NCBI GenBank assembly: GCA_003589585.1
Contig: QYYE01000007.1
Coordinates: 1-36,218 of the forward strand
Source of the DNA: Candidatus Bathyarchaeota archaeon
GTDB taxonomy: Archaea; Thermoproteota; Bathyarchaeia; Bathyarchaeales; Bathycorpusculaceae
DNA length: 36,218 nucleotides
Direction of reading: 5' to 3'
This document shows positions 15,708 to 23,308 of this stretch, piece after piece. The notes below the pieces were generated by a model, which was not told where the DNA came from, did not search any database, and saw only the letters and a list, made by a program, of their open reading frames with translations. Each line of letters begins with the position of its first letter. The first letter of the stretch is position 1. The position numbers were made by a program, and so were the translations under genes.

Positions 15708-16768
15708 CAGATTCTGGGGACTGGGTCGCCGATTGGCCGCGCGATTATTCTTTTGCCACCGACCAGCGTCTGCATGGCTACGCCCTTGAACTGGGTTGTG
15801 GCTTCCCCGATTACTTGGGCATCTTTGCCTTCAGGGGTCTTCTTCAAAAACTCCAAGACCTCCTGCGCCTTCTCTGGGACTGCGCCGATGATTATTTTGC
15901 CCTCATTGCCAATCTCTAAGGGGTCTAAGCCGAGCATTTCGCAGGCTGTCTGCACATCCTCTCGAATCGGCACCTTGTCCTCCTCTATTAGTATGCCGAC
16001 TTTGGATTTTTCCGCATACTCATTTAACGCGTCAGCTAAGCCTCCGCGTGTCGGGTCTTTCATGGCTACCACACCGCCGACTTCGCCAAGCAGCTTTTGT
16101 ATCATGCGGTTTAGGGGTTTTACGTCTGATTGGATTTGGCTTCCAAACGTTAATCCCTGCTGAGCCGAAAGCACCGCCAAGCCGTGGTCACCAATGGTGC
16201 CTGATAAAATAATCTTGTCACCAGCGCTCAAGTTGGAATCAAGCACCCAACGAGAAGCAAACCCACTCCTGTACTGCTTAACCACTTTGAGGTTGCTCTC
16301 CAGTGCAGCGGTTCTTTTGCCAATTCCTGATACGTTCATGACGCAGCCGCCCAAACTGCCACGCTCAACCACCTTCGTATCGCCCGTGACTATGCCAACG
16401 TCAGCTTCAAGGCAGGTCTGCCTCATGCTCGCCAAAATCCTCTCCAAATCAGACATCGGCAAGCCTTCCTCAAGGACCAAACCGCAAGCCAAAGCGTAAG
16501 GCTGCGCACCTAGCGCTGATATGTCGTTTACTGTGCCTGAGATGGCTATGCGTCCGATGTCGCCGCCGGGAAAAAAGATTGGTTTAACCGCATGAGAATC
16601 GCTTTTGAACACGACATCGCCAACCACCGCAGCATCGTCCATGGCTTCAAGCGGAACGTCTGCGCTGCCTACGCCGCCAAAATATTTTACGACAACGTTT
16701 TTGACTAGGTCATGCATGACTGTGCCGCCTGCACCGTGCAGCATCGTTATCTTGGTATTTTTTTCCAC
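15704..16768 (-). CDS. hypE: Hydrogenase maturation protein HypE
   Basis: A 354-residue AIR-synthase-like ATPase that dehydrates the carbamoyl group on its C-terminal cysteine to thiocyanate. H-G-A-G-G near the start, M-D-D-A-A, G-G-D-I-G-R and D-P-T-R-G-G are visible, and the protein ends P-R-I-C, the hallmark acceptor tail. The start is GTG with AGGAG upstream. It is encoded opposite hypFCD and converges on hypD, sharing 4 bases. Upstream on its strand GTTTATTTTTCAC (16816-16828) could hold its TATA element. The protein looks complete and functional. Confidence 0.97.
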   Translation of the reverse strand: MEKNTKITMLHGAGGTVMHDLVKNVVVKYFGGVGSADVPLEAMDDAAVVGDVVFKSDSHAVKPIFFPGGDIGRIAISGTVNDISALGAQPYALACGLVLEEGLPMSDLERILASMRQTCLEADVGIVTGDTKVVERGSLGGCVMNVSGIGKRTAALESNLKVVKQYRSGFASRWVLDSNLSAGDKIILSGTIGDHGLAVLSAQQGLTFGSQIQSDVKPLNRMIQKLLGEVGGVVAMKDPTRGGLADALNEYAEKSKVGILIEEDKVPIREDVQTACEMLGLDPLEIGNEGKIIIGAVPEKAQEVLEFLKKTPEGKDAQVIGEATTQFKGVAMQTLVGGKRIIARPIGDPVPRIC

Positions 16769-16828
16769 GGTTTGCCTGCTCCTGTGTTTTAACTTGAATA
16801 GACTAAACCATAAATGTGAAAAATAAAC

Positions 16829-17396
16829 ACATCGTTAAAAATTGTCGAATTCTTTTGAACTTGCCTGAAAATTAAGCTCCAATTCTTTTATCACCAGAGT
16901 AGATTTTACCTGTGAAGGTCAAAGCTTCCTCGCCGAAATGGGAGGATGCAGATATTTTGTTTAGCAGCCCGCCATGGACGTGACTCAGGGTTCAGCCAAG
17001 ATTTATTCAACCATTTTAACCCCTACTTAACTATTATTTCAGCATTTCTCTGATACAAGCGCTACTAATAGGTACTGCAAAGTAACTAAAGGGTGGACGG
17101 TTTATTATCGGGATGGGACTAAAGAGATAAGGCAATGCCCGACAACGCGGAATGATGGGTATCGCCACACCCACATAAAGAGTGCATTAACAAAAAATCA
17201 AAACCGCATACAAAAATCAACATATCGATAAAAATCTTATCTACTGCTAAAGGGGAAGAGGGTCTATGGCAAAGCAAGCAAAGCCGACTGGTCCTGACTA
17301 GATAAAAGGGCTATAGATTTTCTAAGCTGCTAGCATTTTCCATGATATGGCGGCGAGTTAGCGAACTTTAAGAAAGGAAAAAAAGGCTTGCTTTTT
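16829..17396. other. Gene-poor stretch with possible gene remnants
   Basis: About 570 bases between the hypE promoter and the next gene. It holds no ORF of recognisable family. An open frame without a start codon runs 17051-17232 (W-T-V-Y-Y-R-D-G-T-K-E-I-R) and may be a gene remnant. At 17266-17301 a strong GGGGAAGAGGG precedes an ATG and an 11-codon ORF (M-A-K-Q-A-K-P-T-G-P-D), which looks like a truncated gene start. Confidence 0.4.
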
Positions 17397-17795
17397 CTAG
17401 CTTATGTACCTTATCGGGTCTTTCTTTGGCTTTTCCGGCTTGTTGCCCCATGTCAAAAGCCACTGATTCGAATCATTAGACAGCGGATTTCTATACATTG
17501 TTATTTCGGAAAAGTCAGCGTCTTTTGCATCCTTGTAGCTTGCCAAGAGGCTTTCCAGCAGGTCATCGGTCCAATTGCAAACGATGGAGGCTTCGCTTCC
17601 CTGAGGATTGGTGGCTACTAAGTGCAGAAAATAGTCACCTACTGGGATATCCTTGACTGGGCACCTGTCATCAGTCTTCTGCATTATTTCAATAGTATGC
17701 ACCCTAAACACACCCTCATGCTCCTTAATAACAAGACGAAAACCCTTTCCAACGAAACTCCTCATGAACTTTTTCATCAACGCAAGCTTTTTCAT
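17397..17795 (-). CDS. Hypothetical protein, 132 residues
   Basis: A soluble, slightly basic protein of mixed alpha/beta composition, with two cysteines (in D-R-C-P and I-V-C-N-W), no membrane helix and a lysine/proline-rich end. It is judged real because a TATA box (TTATATA) and GGAG, five bases before the ATG, are both well placed. Two further Met codons within the first 11 residues are alternative starts. It is divergent from ftsZ and shares its upstream region. No family is recognised. Confidence 0.7.
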   Translation of the reverse strand: MKKLALMKKFMRSFVGKGFRLVIKEHEGVFRVHTIEIMQKTDDRCPVKDIPVGDYFLHLVATNPQGSEASIVCNWTDDLLESLLASYKDAKDADFSEITMYRNPLSNDSNQWLLTWGNKPEKPKKDPIRYIS

Positions 17796-17826
17796 AAACT
17801 CTCCAAAATTGTTTTTGATACAGTCC

Positions 17827-17833
17827 TATATAA
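17827..17833 (-). promoter_or_regulatory. TATA box of the divergent hypothetical gene
   Basis: On the minus strand TTATATA lies 32-38 bases before the ATG at 17795. The predicted start of transcription near 17805 leaves a leader of about ten bases that contains GGAG. Confidence 0.6.
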
Positions 17834-17853
17834 GCTATATTACCAAAAACAAC

Positions 17854-17867
17854 TGTACAACAGTACA
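17854..17867. repeat. Inverted repeat TGTAC-AACA-GTACA
   Basis: Five-base arms separated by four bases, located upstream of the minus-strand TATA box and between the two divergent promoters. The short arms make chance possible; the position suits a regulator site. Confidence 0.35.
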
Positions 17868-17910
17868 AATGTTTTACAATAAAACAATTAATAGACATCC
17901 TGCATAAACC

Positions 17911-17943
17911 TTAAATATAAAGTATCGTAACTCTTACGATACT
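17911..17943 (+). promoter_or_regulatory. ftsZ promoter: TATA box followed by a perfect 10-bp inverted repeat
   Basis: TTAAATATAA (17911-17920) is a good archaeal TATA element. It is directly followed by AGTATCGTAA-CTC-TTACGATACT (17921-17943), two perfect ten-base arms around three bases, ending near the expected start of transcription. A protein bound there would block the promoter, so it reads as an operator; a 5' hairpin is the alternative. Confidence 0.7.
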
Positions 17944-18009
17944 GATTGGGGGTAATGAAAAATACAAACCGAAAACGATCAAACGTTTGAATATGCGGAG
18001 ACTCCTTAT

Positions 18010-19044
18010 GTGGAGACTCAAGAAGAGAAAATAGAGAAGTATGCAAGGATGGCTGCGCCTGCTGTTGTTGCTGTTGGTCTTGGCGGTGCTGGGTGCAACG
18101 TAATTACATGGGTTAAAGAGAAGGGCATTGTTGGTGGTAAGTTGGTTGCGGTGAATACTGATGCGACTCATTTGCGGATAACTAAGGCGGATAGGCGGAT
18201 TCTGATTGGTGAGAAGTTGACTAGAGGTCTTGGCAGTGGAGGTTACCCTGAGGTTGGAGAGAAAGCTCTGTATGAAACCGCTAACGAGGTTGTCCATGAA
18301 TTATCGAGAGCTAATATTGTTTTCATGGTGGCTGGGTTAGGCGGTGGAACAGGAACTGGCGCAATCGTTGGTTTAGCTGATGTTTTGCGCAAAAAGTGTG
18401 CAGGTTCTCCAACTTCGCCCTTGATTGTGGGTGTGGTTACTCTTCCGTTTGAAGTTGAGACCGCTAGGATGGCTGCTGCAAAGCGAGGCTTGAATCGGCT
18501 AAAGGCTGTGTGCGATACTGTTGTGGTCATTGACAACAATCGGCTGGTGAAGGTTGCAGGTAACTTGCCGTTCCGGGAAGCGTTAGGCGTTGCAAACACC
18601 ACTGTAGGCAAATTCGTTAAAGGTGTAACTGAAACCATAACCACTGCAAGCCTAATCAACATGGACTATGCGGATCTAAAGGCAATCATGAGCGATTCTG
18701 GCTTGGCTTCAATTGGCATCGGCGAAGGCAGCGGCGAAACCAGAGTTGAACAAGCAGTGGAAAAGGCTTTGAATGGGCGTTTGCTTGACATTGAAGACGT
18801 TACCAAAGCGAAAGGCTTGCTGATTCATGTTTCAGGCGGAGAAGACCTGACTCTTAGCGAAGTTAACAGGGCTGCGGAGATTATGAAACGTTCACTGCCA
18901 CCAAACGCGAAAATCATTTGGGGCGCAAGAGTTGATGCAGAGTTGCAGGGCGCTGTTTCAGTGATGGCTGTCGTCACAGGCGTTGAAAGTGCCTTCTTGC
19001 GCAAAAATGAGAAGCGTTTAGGTCCTATAAAATTCCACAGATAA
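18010..19044 (+). CDS. ftsZ: Cell division GTPase FtsZ
   Basis: A 344-residue tubulin-family GTPase that forms the division ring. G-L-G-G-A-G-C-N near residue 24, N-T-D, the tubulin signature G-L-G-G-G-T-G-T-G-A, and N-N-x-L are present. D-Y-A-D-L-K-A-I-M and the C-terminal W-G-A-R-V-D segment follow. No long variable tail or SepF/FtsA-type end peptide is obvious. The start is GTG 18010 with GGAG at 17997-18000. An in-frame coding-like stretch runs back to about 17959 and would join an ATG at 17955 if one A were removed from the A run, so the true N-terminus may be longer. It is expressed from its own promoter with an inverted repeat. Confidence 0.93.
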   Translation: METQEEKIEKYARMAAPAVVAVGLGGAGCNVITWVKEKGIVGGKLVAVNTDATHLRITKADRRILIGEKLTRGLGSGGYPEVGEKALYETANEVVHELSRANIVFMVAGLGGGTGTGAIVGLADVLRKKCAGSPTSPLIVGVVTLPFEVETARMAAAKRGLNRLKAVCDTVVVIDNNRLVKVAGNLPFREALGVANTTVGKFVKGVTETITTASLINMDYADLKAIMSDSGLASIGIGEGSGETRVEQAVEKALNGRLLDIEDVTKAKGLLIHVSGGEDLTLSEVNRAAEIMKRSLPPNAKIIWGARVDAELQGAVSVMAVVTGVESAFLRKNEKRLGPIKFHR

Positions 19045-19052
19045 AAAGCGAG

Positions 19053-19080
19053 TTCTCTCTCTCCTCTTTTTCTTTCAGTT
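19053..19080 (+). terminator. Pyrimidine-rich putative terminator after ftsZ
   Basis: A nearly pure C/T tract containing several T runs begins about 8 bases after the ftsZ stop, the type of U-rich sequence at which archaeal RNA polymerase stops. No hairpin is present. Confidence 0.45.
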
Positions 19081-19226
19081 TGCATTCTTCTACCAATGAA
19101 AAAATTAAGTCGAAATAATCTTAACTGACATCTTGAAAGCTTTAACGTTCTAAAAATCCATAGCTCCCTTTTTCATTAGTGGATTAAAATTTTTTGTTTG
19201 TATTGCGGCTCAATTGTTTTTCGAGT

Positions 19227-19526
19227 TTATGGAGCTTTTTCTCTTTTTTCTATGAAAATCTTTTCATGCCCCACTTCAATGAACGCTTGCGTTATGAGTT
19301 TTATGTTGGTGTGGCGGGTTTTAGTGTGCCACAAGACTGCTTGTGGTTCAGATTGCTTTTTGTGTTTGGCTTGTTTTTCTGCTTCTGCCTTGGTGTGGGA
19401 TAAGCATTTTTCTCCACACGCAGTACATGGGTGAATGTTGAAGCAGCCAGGATGTGGAAGCATGTTGAGTTTGCTTTTTTGCCCACAAGTGACCACAAAA
19501 GCACAATTACAATCAACTTCTAGCAT
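19227..19526 (-). CDS. Small Cys/His-rich protein, possible metal binder
   Basis: A 99-residue protein. C-N-C is followed by V-V-T-C-G-Q, then H-P-G-C-F-N-I-H-P-C-T-A-C-G-E-K-C and a His-rich part with T-K-T-R-H-T. The cluster of cysteines and histidines suggests zinc binding. ATG 19526 is preferred; a GTG at 19559 would add 11 residues. On the minus strand CTTTAAAGA (19581-19589) is about 25 bases before 19559, a plausible promoter. The opposite strand has no better candidate. It might be spurious; no family is recognised. Confidence 0.45.
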   Translation of the reverse strand: MLEVDCNCAFVVTCGQKSKLNMLPHPGCFNIHPCTACGEKCLSHTKAEAEKQAKHKKQSEPQAVLWHTKTRHTNIKLITQAFIEVGHEKIFIEKREKAP

Positions 19527-19596
19527 AGCCCACAATACACCTGTAACCCTGAAAACCACAAATTTTTTGATCGAATATTATCTTTAAAGCGCCAAT

Positions 19597-19678
19597 TTCA
19601 ACATGCTAATAGGGTTATTTTCCGCCAATACGTATCTCTCCTCTTAGGTTTGTTGTTTACTTGGTTATTAGGTGCAAA
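19597..19678 (+). repeat. Decayed second copy of the 8996-9079 micro-ORF element
   Basis: It shares TTTCAACATG, the 14-base TTTTCCGCCAATAC (19618-19631), CTCTTAGG (19641-19648) and ATTAGG/TGCAAAT with the first copy at about 8990-9077. One base is missing between the second and third blocks, so the reading frame stops at M-L-I-G-L-F-S-A-N-T-Y-L-S-S. A TTTAAAG motif lies upstream as in copy one. Confidence 0.6.
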
Positions 19679-19813
19679 TTTGATGTCTGCTGTCTTGCTC
19701 TCCGAGCTCTCTTCCTTATCTCTTAAAAATGCTTAGTCAAGAAAGTTTGACCAAGTTTGGTCAAGAAAGTTTTGACGATTAAACTTTTACTTGATGATTA
19801 AAATCTCAATATC

Positions 19814-20674
19814 ATGGTAGATAGCATGACTAAACCAACGTTTAGTGCAACACGCACTATTCAGTCACGTTTCGCATACTTTTCAATGGCGCTAAGAAAA
19901 AACTCGTTATTGGACTCTTCCTTGCGGTTATGATTCTTTCCTCATCGATAGCTATCTTCAGCACTCTTCCAAGCGCAAAAGCTGAGACTGTAATACCTAA
20001 GCTACCTGTTTCAGAATTCACTCTAAAATTTGAAGCGCATCCGTATGATGTGCCACCGACATATGCAATAGACCGGTACACAGGAAAGAACGCCATAACT
20101 AACACAGGTTGCCATGTGGAAAATAAATCGATAGTGGTTACGATTAAGGGGATTACAGTTAATACGCAAGCATTTACCGATTATTTGAATGGTACCGATT
20201 TCTGGTTGTCATATAATGTTCGGGTTAAGGGTCATTTTGAGGAGGGCTGGACTGAGCTTTCTAATTTAGCGCATTCCCTTCAGACAATTTTTGATTACAT
20301 AATAACAATTCCAGTGGAATATCCGCTTGAGGCGCAGGTAGATTTCCAAGTGCAGACGGTTGTAGAATATAATACTTGGGTTTTTGTCTCAGACAATCCC
20401 TTCCATCAATAGGCGGAGACTATAAACAAGTTAGCGTTATAGCAGGAACAAGCGATTGGAGAGAAACACAAACGATAACTATCGGTGCAACAGCAATCAA
20501 ACGCCAGAGCAATCTCAAGCCAACCAAAACCAAACCTCAAACCCAAACGACCAAACAGACAATCAAGCTACTGTAAATCAAAGAGGCTTACATTGGACTG
20601 AGATTGGTTTGTTTGCTGCGTTAGGCGTTATTGCTGCCTTGCTTGCGGTTATTGCGGTTTGCACAAAGAACTAA
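19814..20674 (+). pseudogene. Frameshifted secreted or cell-surface protein gene
   Basis: Three frames join into one protein. It starts M-V-D-S-M-T-K-P-T-F-S-A-T, then shifts into G-A-K-K-K-L-V-I-G-L-F-L-A-V-M, a signal peptide ending A-K-A. The outside domain is beta-rich (Y-T-G-K-N-A, F-W-L-S-Y-N-V-R-V-K-G, W-V-F-V-S-D-N-P-F). Near 20393 it shifts into P-S-I-G-G-D-Y-K-Q-V. Near 20500 it shifts again into a Gln/Asn-rich linker, then W-T-E-I-G-L-F-A-A-L-G-V-I and a C-terminal membrane helix ending C-T-K-N. This is the layout of a membrane-anchored surface protein. At least three frame changes are needed, so it is a pseudogene or carries sequence errors. Confidence 0.7.
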
Positions 20675-20692
20675 CGAAAAACGGGGCATAGC

Positions 20693-20752
20693 CCAGTGAA
20701 AAGCGGATGTGAGGCTTTTTTTGTGTTATTTGGCATGTTGGTTTTTCACTGG
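20693..20752. repeat. 10-bp inverted repeat CCAGTGAAAA...TTTTCACTGG
   Basis: Perfect ten-base arms (20693-20702 and 20743-20752) separated by 40 bases that include a seven-T run. It lies between the surface-protein pseudogene and the ilvB leader. It could be an RNA stem ending the upstream transcript. Confidence 0.45.
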
Positions 20753-20784
20753 TTGCTGTAAACAATTTGGTGAGACACCGCAAA

Positions 20785-20801
20785 CTTTTTATTTGTATAG
20801 C
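20785..20801 (+). promoter_or_regulatory. Candidate promoter of the ilvBN operon
   Basis: CTTTTTATTTGTATAGC contains two overlapping TATA-like elements about 200 bases before ilvB. A start near 20815-20825 would give a long leader (about 175-185 bases) carrying the small ORF at 20838-20894. Confidence 0.4.
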
Positions 20802-20837
20802 GCTGTAGGTTTCAAGGAACGTGGAATTCCAAGAGGT

Positions 20838-20894
20838 ATGAAAATGAGGGATCGTCACCTCAATAGCTGGGATCGTTGGGTACTTATTCGTTGA
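20838..20894 (+). CDS. Possible leader peptide of the ilv operon (18 residues)
   Basis: The ORF reads M-K-M-R-D-R-H-L-N, then S-W-D-R-W-V-L-I-R and stop, with AGAGGT directly before its first ATG (20838); ATG 20844 is also possible. Val-Leu-Ile, the three branched-chain amino acids, are consecutive just before the end. It lies in the long leader of ilvBN. Attenuation through such peptides is known in bacteria but not established in archaea, so this is a suggestion only. Confidence 0.3.
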   Translation: MKMRDRHLNSWDRWVLIR

Positions 20895-20997
20895 TTCACC
20901 CAGATTACCCTCTGAAAATGCCACTGAAAAATCTGCATTCAATTTTTCTTTCAGACGAGAGTATAGTCCATTCTTTAACAAAGGAGGCAAAAAGTAA

Positions 20998-22704
20998 ATG
21001 ACTAAAATGACTGGTGCACAAGCACTCATAGAATCCCTTGAACGACAAAATGTTGAAGTAATATTTGGCATATTAGGCGGTGCAATTCTCCCCGTATATG
21101 ACGTACTATGTGGCAACAAGAAGATACGCCACATCCTTGCAAGACACGAACAGGGAGCAGCACACGCTGCCGAAGGGTATGCACGAGCTAGCGGACGAGT
21201 TGGCGTTTGCATGTCTACAAGCGGTCCAGGCGCCACCAACCTAGTCACTGGAATCGCTAACGCTTACATGGACTCCTCGCCCATAATCGCATTGACAGGT
21301 CAAGTCCCATCTTCAGGCGCAAACACCAGCTACATGATTGGCAGAGACGCATTCCAAGAAGCAGATATTATCGGAATTACTACCCCCATCACTAAGTATA
21401 ATTTCCAGCCAAGAAACGCTGCTGAAATCCCAACAATCGTCAACACAGCATTCTACATTGCATCAACAGGCAGACCGGGACCAGTCCTGATTGACTTGCC
21501 AAAAAATGTTCAGGCGCAAACCTCTGAGGTTGAAGTAACCGACAGAATTGAGGCCAGAGGCTACAAATCCATGATTGAAATGGATTTAACAAAAATAAGC
21601 ATAGCCGCTAATTTGCTTGCAAAAGCCGAAAGACCAATCATTCTGTCAGGCGGCGGAATCATAATCTCAAACGCCACAGACGAGCTCATGCAAATATCAG
21701 ATTTGCTGATGGCACCAGTTGCCACAACATTCATGGGCAAAGGCTCATTCCCTGAAGGCCACCCCTTATCGGTTGGAAGCATCGGAATGCATGGAAACCC
21801 AGCGGCAAACAGGCTTATGGGCGAAGCAGATGTCCTCTTAGCGGTTGGAACCAGATTCTCTGACCGTGCAACAGCAAACCTAGACACGTTTGCCTCTAAC
21901 GCTAAAAAGATACACATTGACGTTGACGAGGCAGAGATAGGGAAAAACGTTGAAGTTGACGTGCCCTTAATTGGCGATGCAAAGGCCGCCCTGAAACTGC
22001 TACTTACCGCCTTAAAGGATAAACTGCACAAAACCGAGAGTACCGCTTGGGCAAAGCGAGTTAAAGAAGCCAAAGAACAACTAAGTCCACTGCTAAAAGA
22101 CAGACCTAAAGATATAGTGCCAAAAGCGCTACTGACCGAGCTTAGGAAACTGCTACCTGAAAATGCTATAGTCACCACTGAAGTCGGGCAAAATCAGATG
22201 TGGTCAGCCCTCTACTTTAAGGCATTAAAACCACGAACATTCATCAGTTCAGGCGGACTTGGAACCATGGGCTTTGGGTTCCCAGCAGCAATAGGAGCAA
22301 AAGTTGCCTGCCCAGACCGACCAGTCGTGGACATCGCGGGCGACGGCAGCTTCATAATGACCGAGCAGGAACTAGCCTGCAGCGTCATGGAGGACATTCC
22401 AGTCACCGTCATAGTGCTAAACAACTCTGTGCTGGGCATGGTGGCTCAGTGGCAAAGAGCACTCTACAACCGCCGCTACATGGCAGTACATCTTGGGAAA
22501 ACACCTGACTTTGTCAAGCTGGCAGAAGCTTACGGAGCACAAGGCTTTAGGGTAACTTCGATTGAAGAGTTCCAGAAAGCCGTTAAGACAGCGTTAACAA
22601 GTAAAGTTACAACAGTCATCGACGTGCCCATCGGCTCAGAGGAAGATGTCGTGCCCTTTGTTCCTCCGGGCTGCGGTTTACCACAACAGAGAGGTGACTA
22701 CTAA
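20998..22704 (+). CDS. ilvB: Acetolactate synthase, large (catalytic) subunit
   Basis: A 568-residue thiamine-diphosphate enzyme. It joins two pyruvates (or pyruvate and 2-oxobutyrate) in the first step of valine, leucine and isoleucine synthesis. The catalytic Glu is in R-H-E-Q-G-A-A-H-A-A; the central FAD-domain region follows; the TPP motif G-D-G-S-F-I-M...N-N is near residue 445. The length is typical. AGGAGG sits 11 bases before the ATG, one of the best ribosome sites in the window. ilvN begins directly after the stop codon. Confidence 0.97.
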   Translation: MTKMTGAQALIESLERQNVEVIFGILGGAILPVYDVLCGNKKIRHILARHEQGAAHAAEGYARASGRVGVCMSTSGPGATNLVTGIANAYMDSSPIIALTGQVPSSGANTSYMIGRDAFQEADIIGITTPITKYNFQPRNAAEIPTIVNTAFYIASTGRPGPVLIDLPKNVQAQTSEVEVTDRIEARGYKSMIEMDLTKISIAANLLAKAERPIILSGGGIIISNATDELMQISDLLMAPVATTFMGKGSFPEGHPLSVGSIGMHGNPAANRLMGEADVLLAVGTRFSDRATANLDTFASNAKKIHIDVDEAEIGKNVEVDVPLIGDAKAALKLLLTALKDKLHKTESTAWAKRVKEAKEQLSPLLKDRPKDIVPKALLTELRKLLPENAIVTTEVGQNQMWSALYFKALKPRTFISSGGLGTMGFGFPAAIGAKVACPDRPVVDIAGDGSFIMTEQELACSVMEDIPVTVIVLNNSVLGMVAQWQRALYNRRYMAVHLGKTPDFVKLAEAYGAQGFRVTSIEEFQKAVKTALTSKVTTVIDVPIGSEEDVVPFVPPGCGLPQQRGDY

Positions 22705-23217
22705 ATGGAAGTCGGAAAAACCAAAGTTATCTCCGTGCTCGTCGAAAACAAGCCAGGTGTCTTGCACGGAGTTGCTAACCTGTTTAGGCGGAGAAACTTT
22801 AACATTGAAAGCATCACCGTTGGACCCAGCGTGCAGCAAAACACCTCACGCATGACAATCACTGTCAATGGAGACCAGAAAACAATCGAGCAAGTGGTTA
22901 AGCAACTAGCTAAACTCATCGATGTGCTAACCGTCCAAGAGCTAGAGCAGGGGAACTTTGTCATGCGAGAACTAGCACTGATTAAGGTTAACGTGCCGAG
23001 CACTAAAGAACGCTCCGACATCATAAACTGCGTCGAGGTCTTTCGAGGCAGAGTCATCGACGTTTCAACCGACAGCTTAACCGTTGAAATCACTGGAATA
23101 CCCGACAAAATTGACGCGTTCCTTAACCTCATGAAAACCTTCGGCGTGCTGGAACTTGCAAGAACAGGCATAACCGCGCTGGCAAGGGGAGCAAAATCCG
23201 TAAGAATCGACGAATAA
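22705..23217 (+). CDS. ilvN: Acetolactate synthase, small (regulatory) subunit
   Basis: A 170-residue regulatory partner of IlvB. The N-terminal ACT domain reads V-L-V-E-N-K-P-G-V-L-H-G-V, then R-R-R-N-F-N-I-E-S-I, the valine-binding type. A C-terminal domain of the IlvN family follows (K-V-N-V-P, E-V-F-R-G-R-V-I-D-V, E-I-T-G-I-P-D-K). ATG directly follows the ilvB stop; AGAGG ten bases before serves as ribosome site. Feedback inhibition by valine is expected from family knowledge. Confidence 0.96.
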   Translation: MEVGKTKVISVLVENKPGVLHGVANLFRRRNFNIESITVGPSVQQNTSRMTITVNGDQKTIEQVVKQLAKLIDVLTVQELEQGNFVMRELALIKVNVPSTKERSDIINCVEVFRGRVIDVSTDSLTVEITGIPDKIDAFLNLMKTFGVLELARTGITALARGAKSVRIDE

Positions 23218-23221
23218 ACCC

Positions 23222-23237
23222 TTTTCGCTAGCGGAAA
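23222..23237. repeat. Near-palindrome TTTTCGCTAGCGGAAA after ilvN
   Basis: A 16-base near-palindrome with one mismatched pair starts 5 bases after the ilvN stop. It has no loop, so a protein site is more likely than a hairpin terminator. Confidence 0.35.
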
Positions 23238-23278
23238 TCCTTAATTGTCTGTTTCTTTAAAATCCCCATTATTCAATG

Positions 23279-23287
23279 TATATTTAA
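23279..23287 (+). promoter_or_regulatory. TATA box of the leuCDBA-pheA operon
   Basis: TATATTTAA is centred about 26 bases before the leuC ATG, the distance expected for a leaderless transcript. The leu genes thus seem to have their own promoter, separate from ilvBN. Confidence 0.6.
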
Positions 23288-23308
23288 GCTAATCAGGAAA
23301 AAGAAAAG

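Noticed and set aside
16913-16981. Short GTG ORF of about 22 codons upstream of the 17 kb remnants
   Set aside because: Too short, with no convincing ribosome site or similarity.
19194-19434. Plus-strand hydrophobic, Cys-rich ORFs
   Set aside because: They are antisense to the Cys/His-rich minus-strand frame, which has the more protein-like composition.
20709-20894. 61-residue ORF extending the ilv leader peptide upstream
   Set aside because: It would start before the likely promoter and crosses the inverted repeat; only the last 18 codons have a ribosome site.
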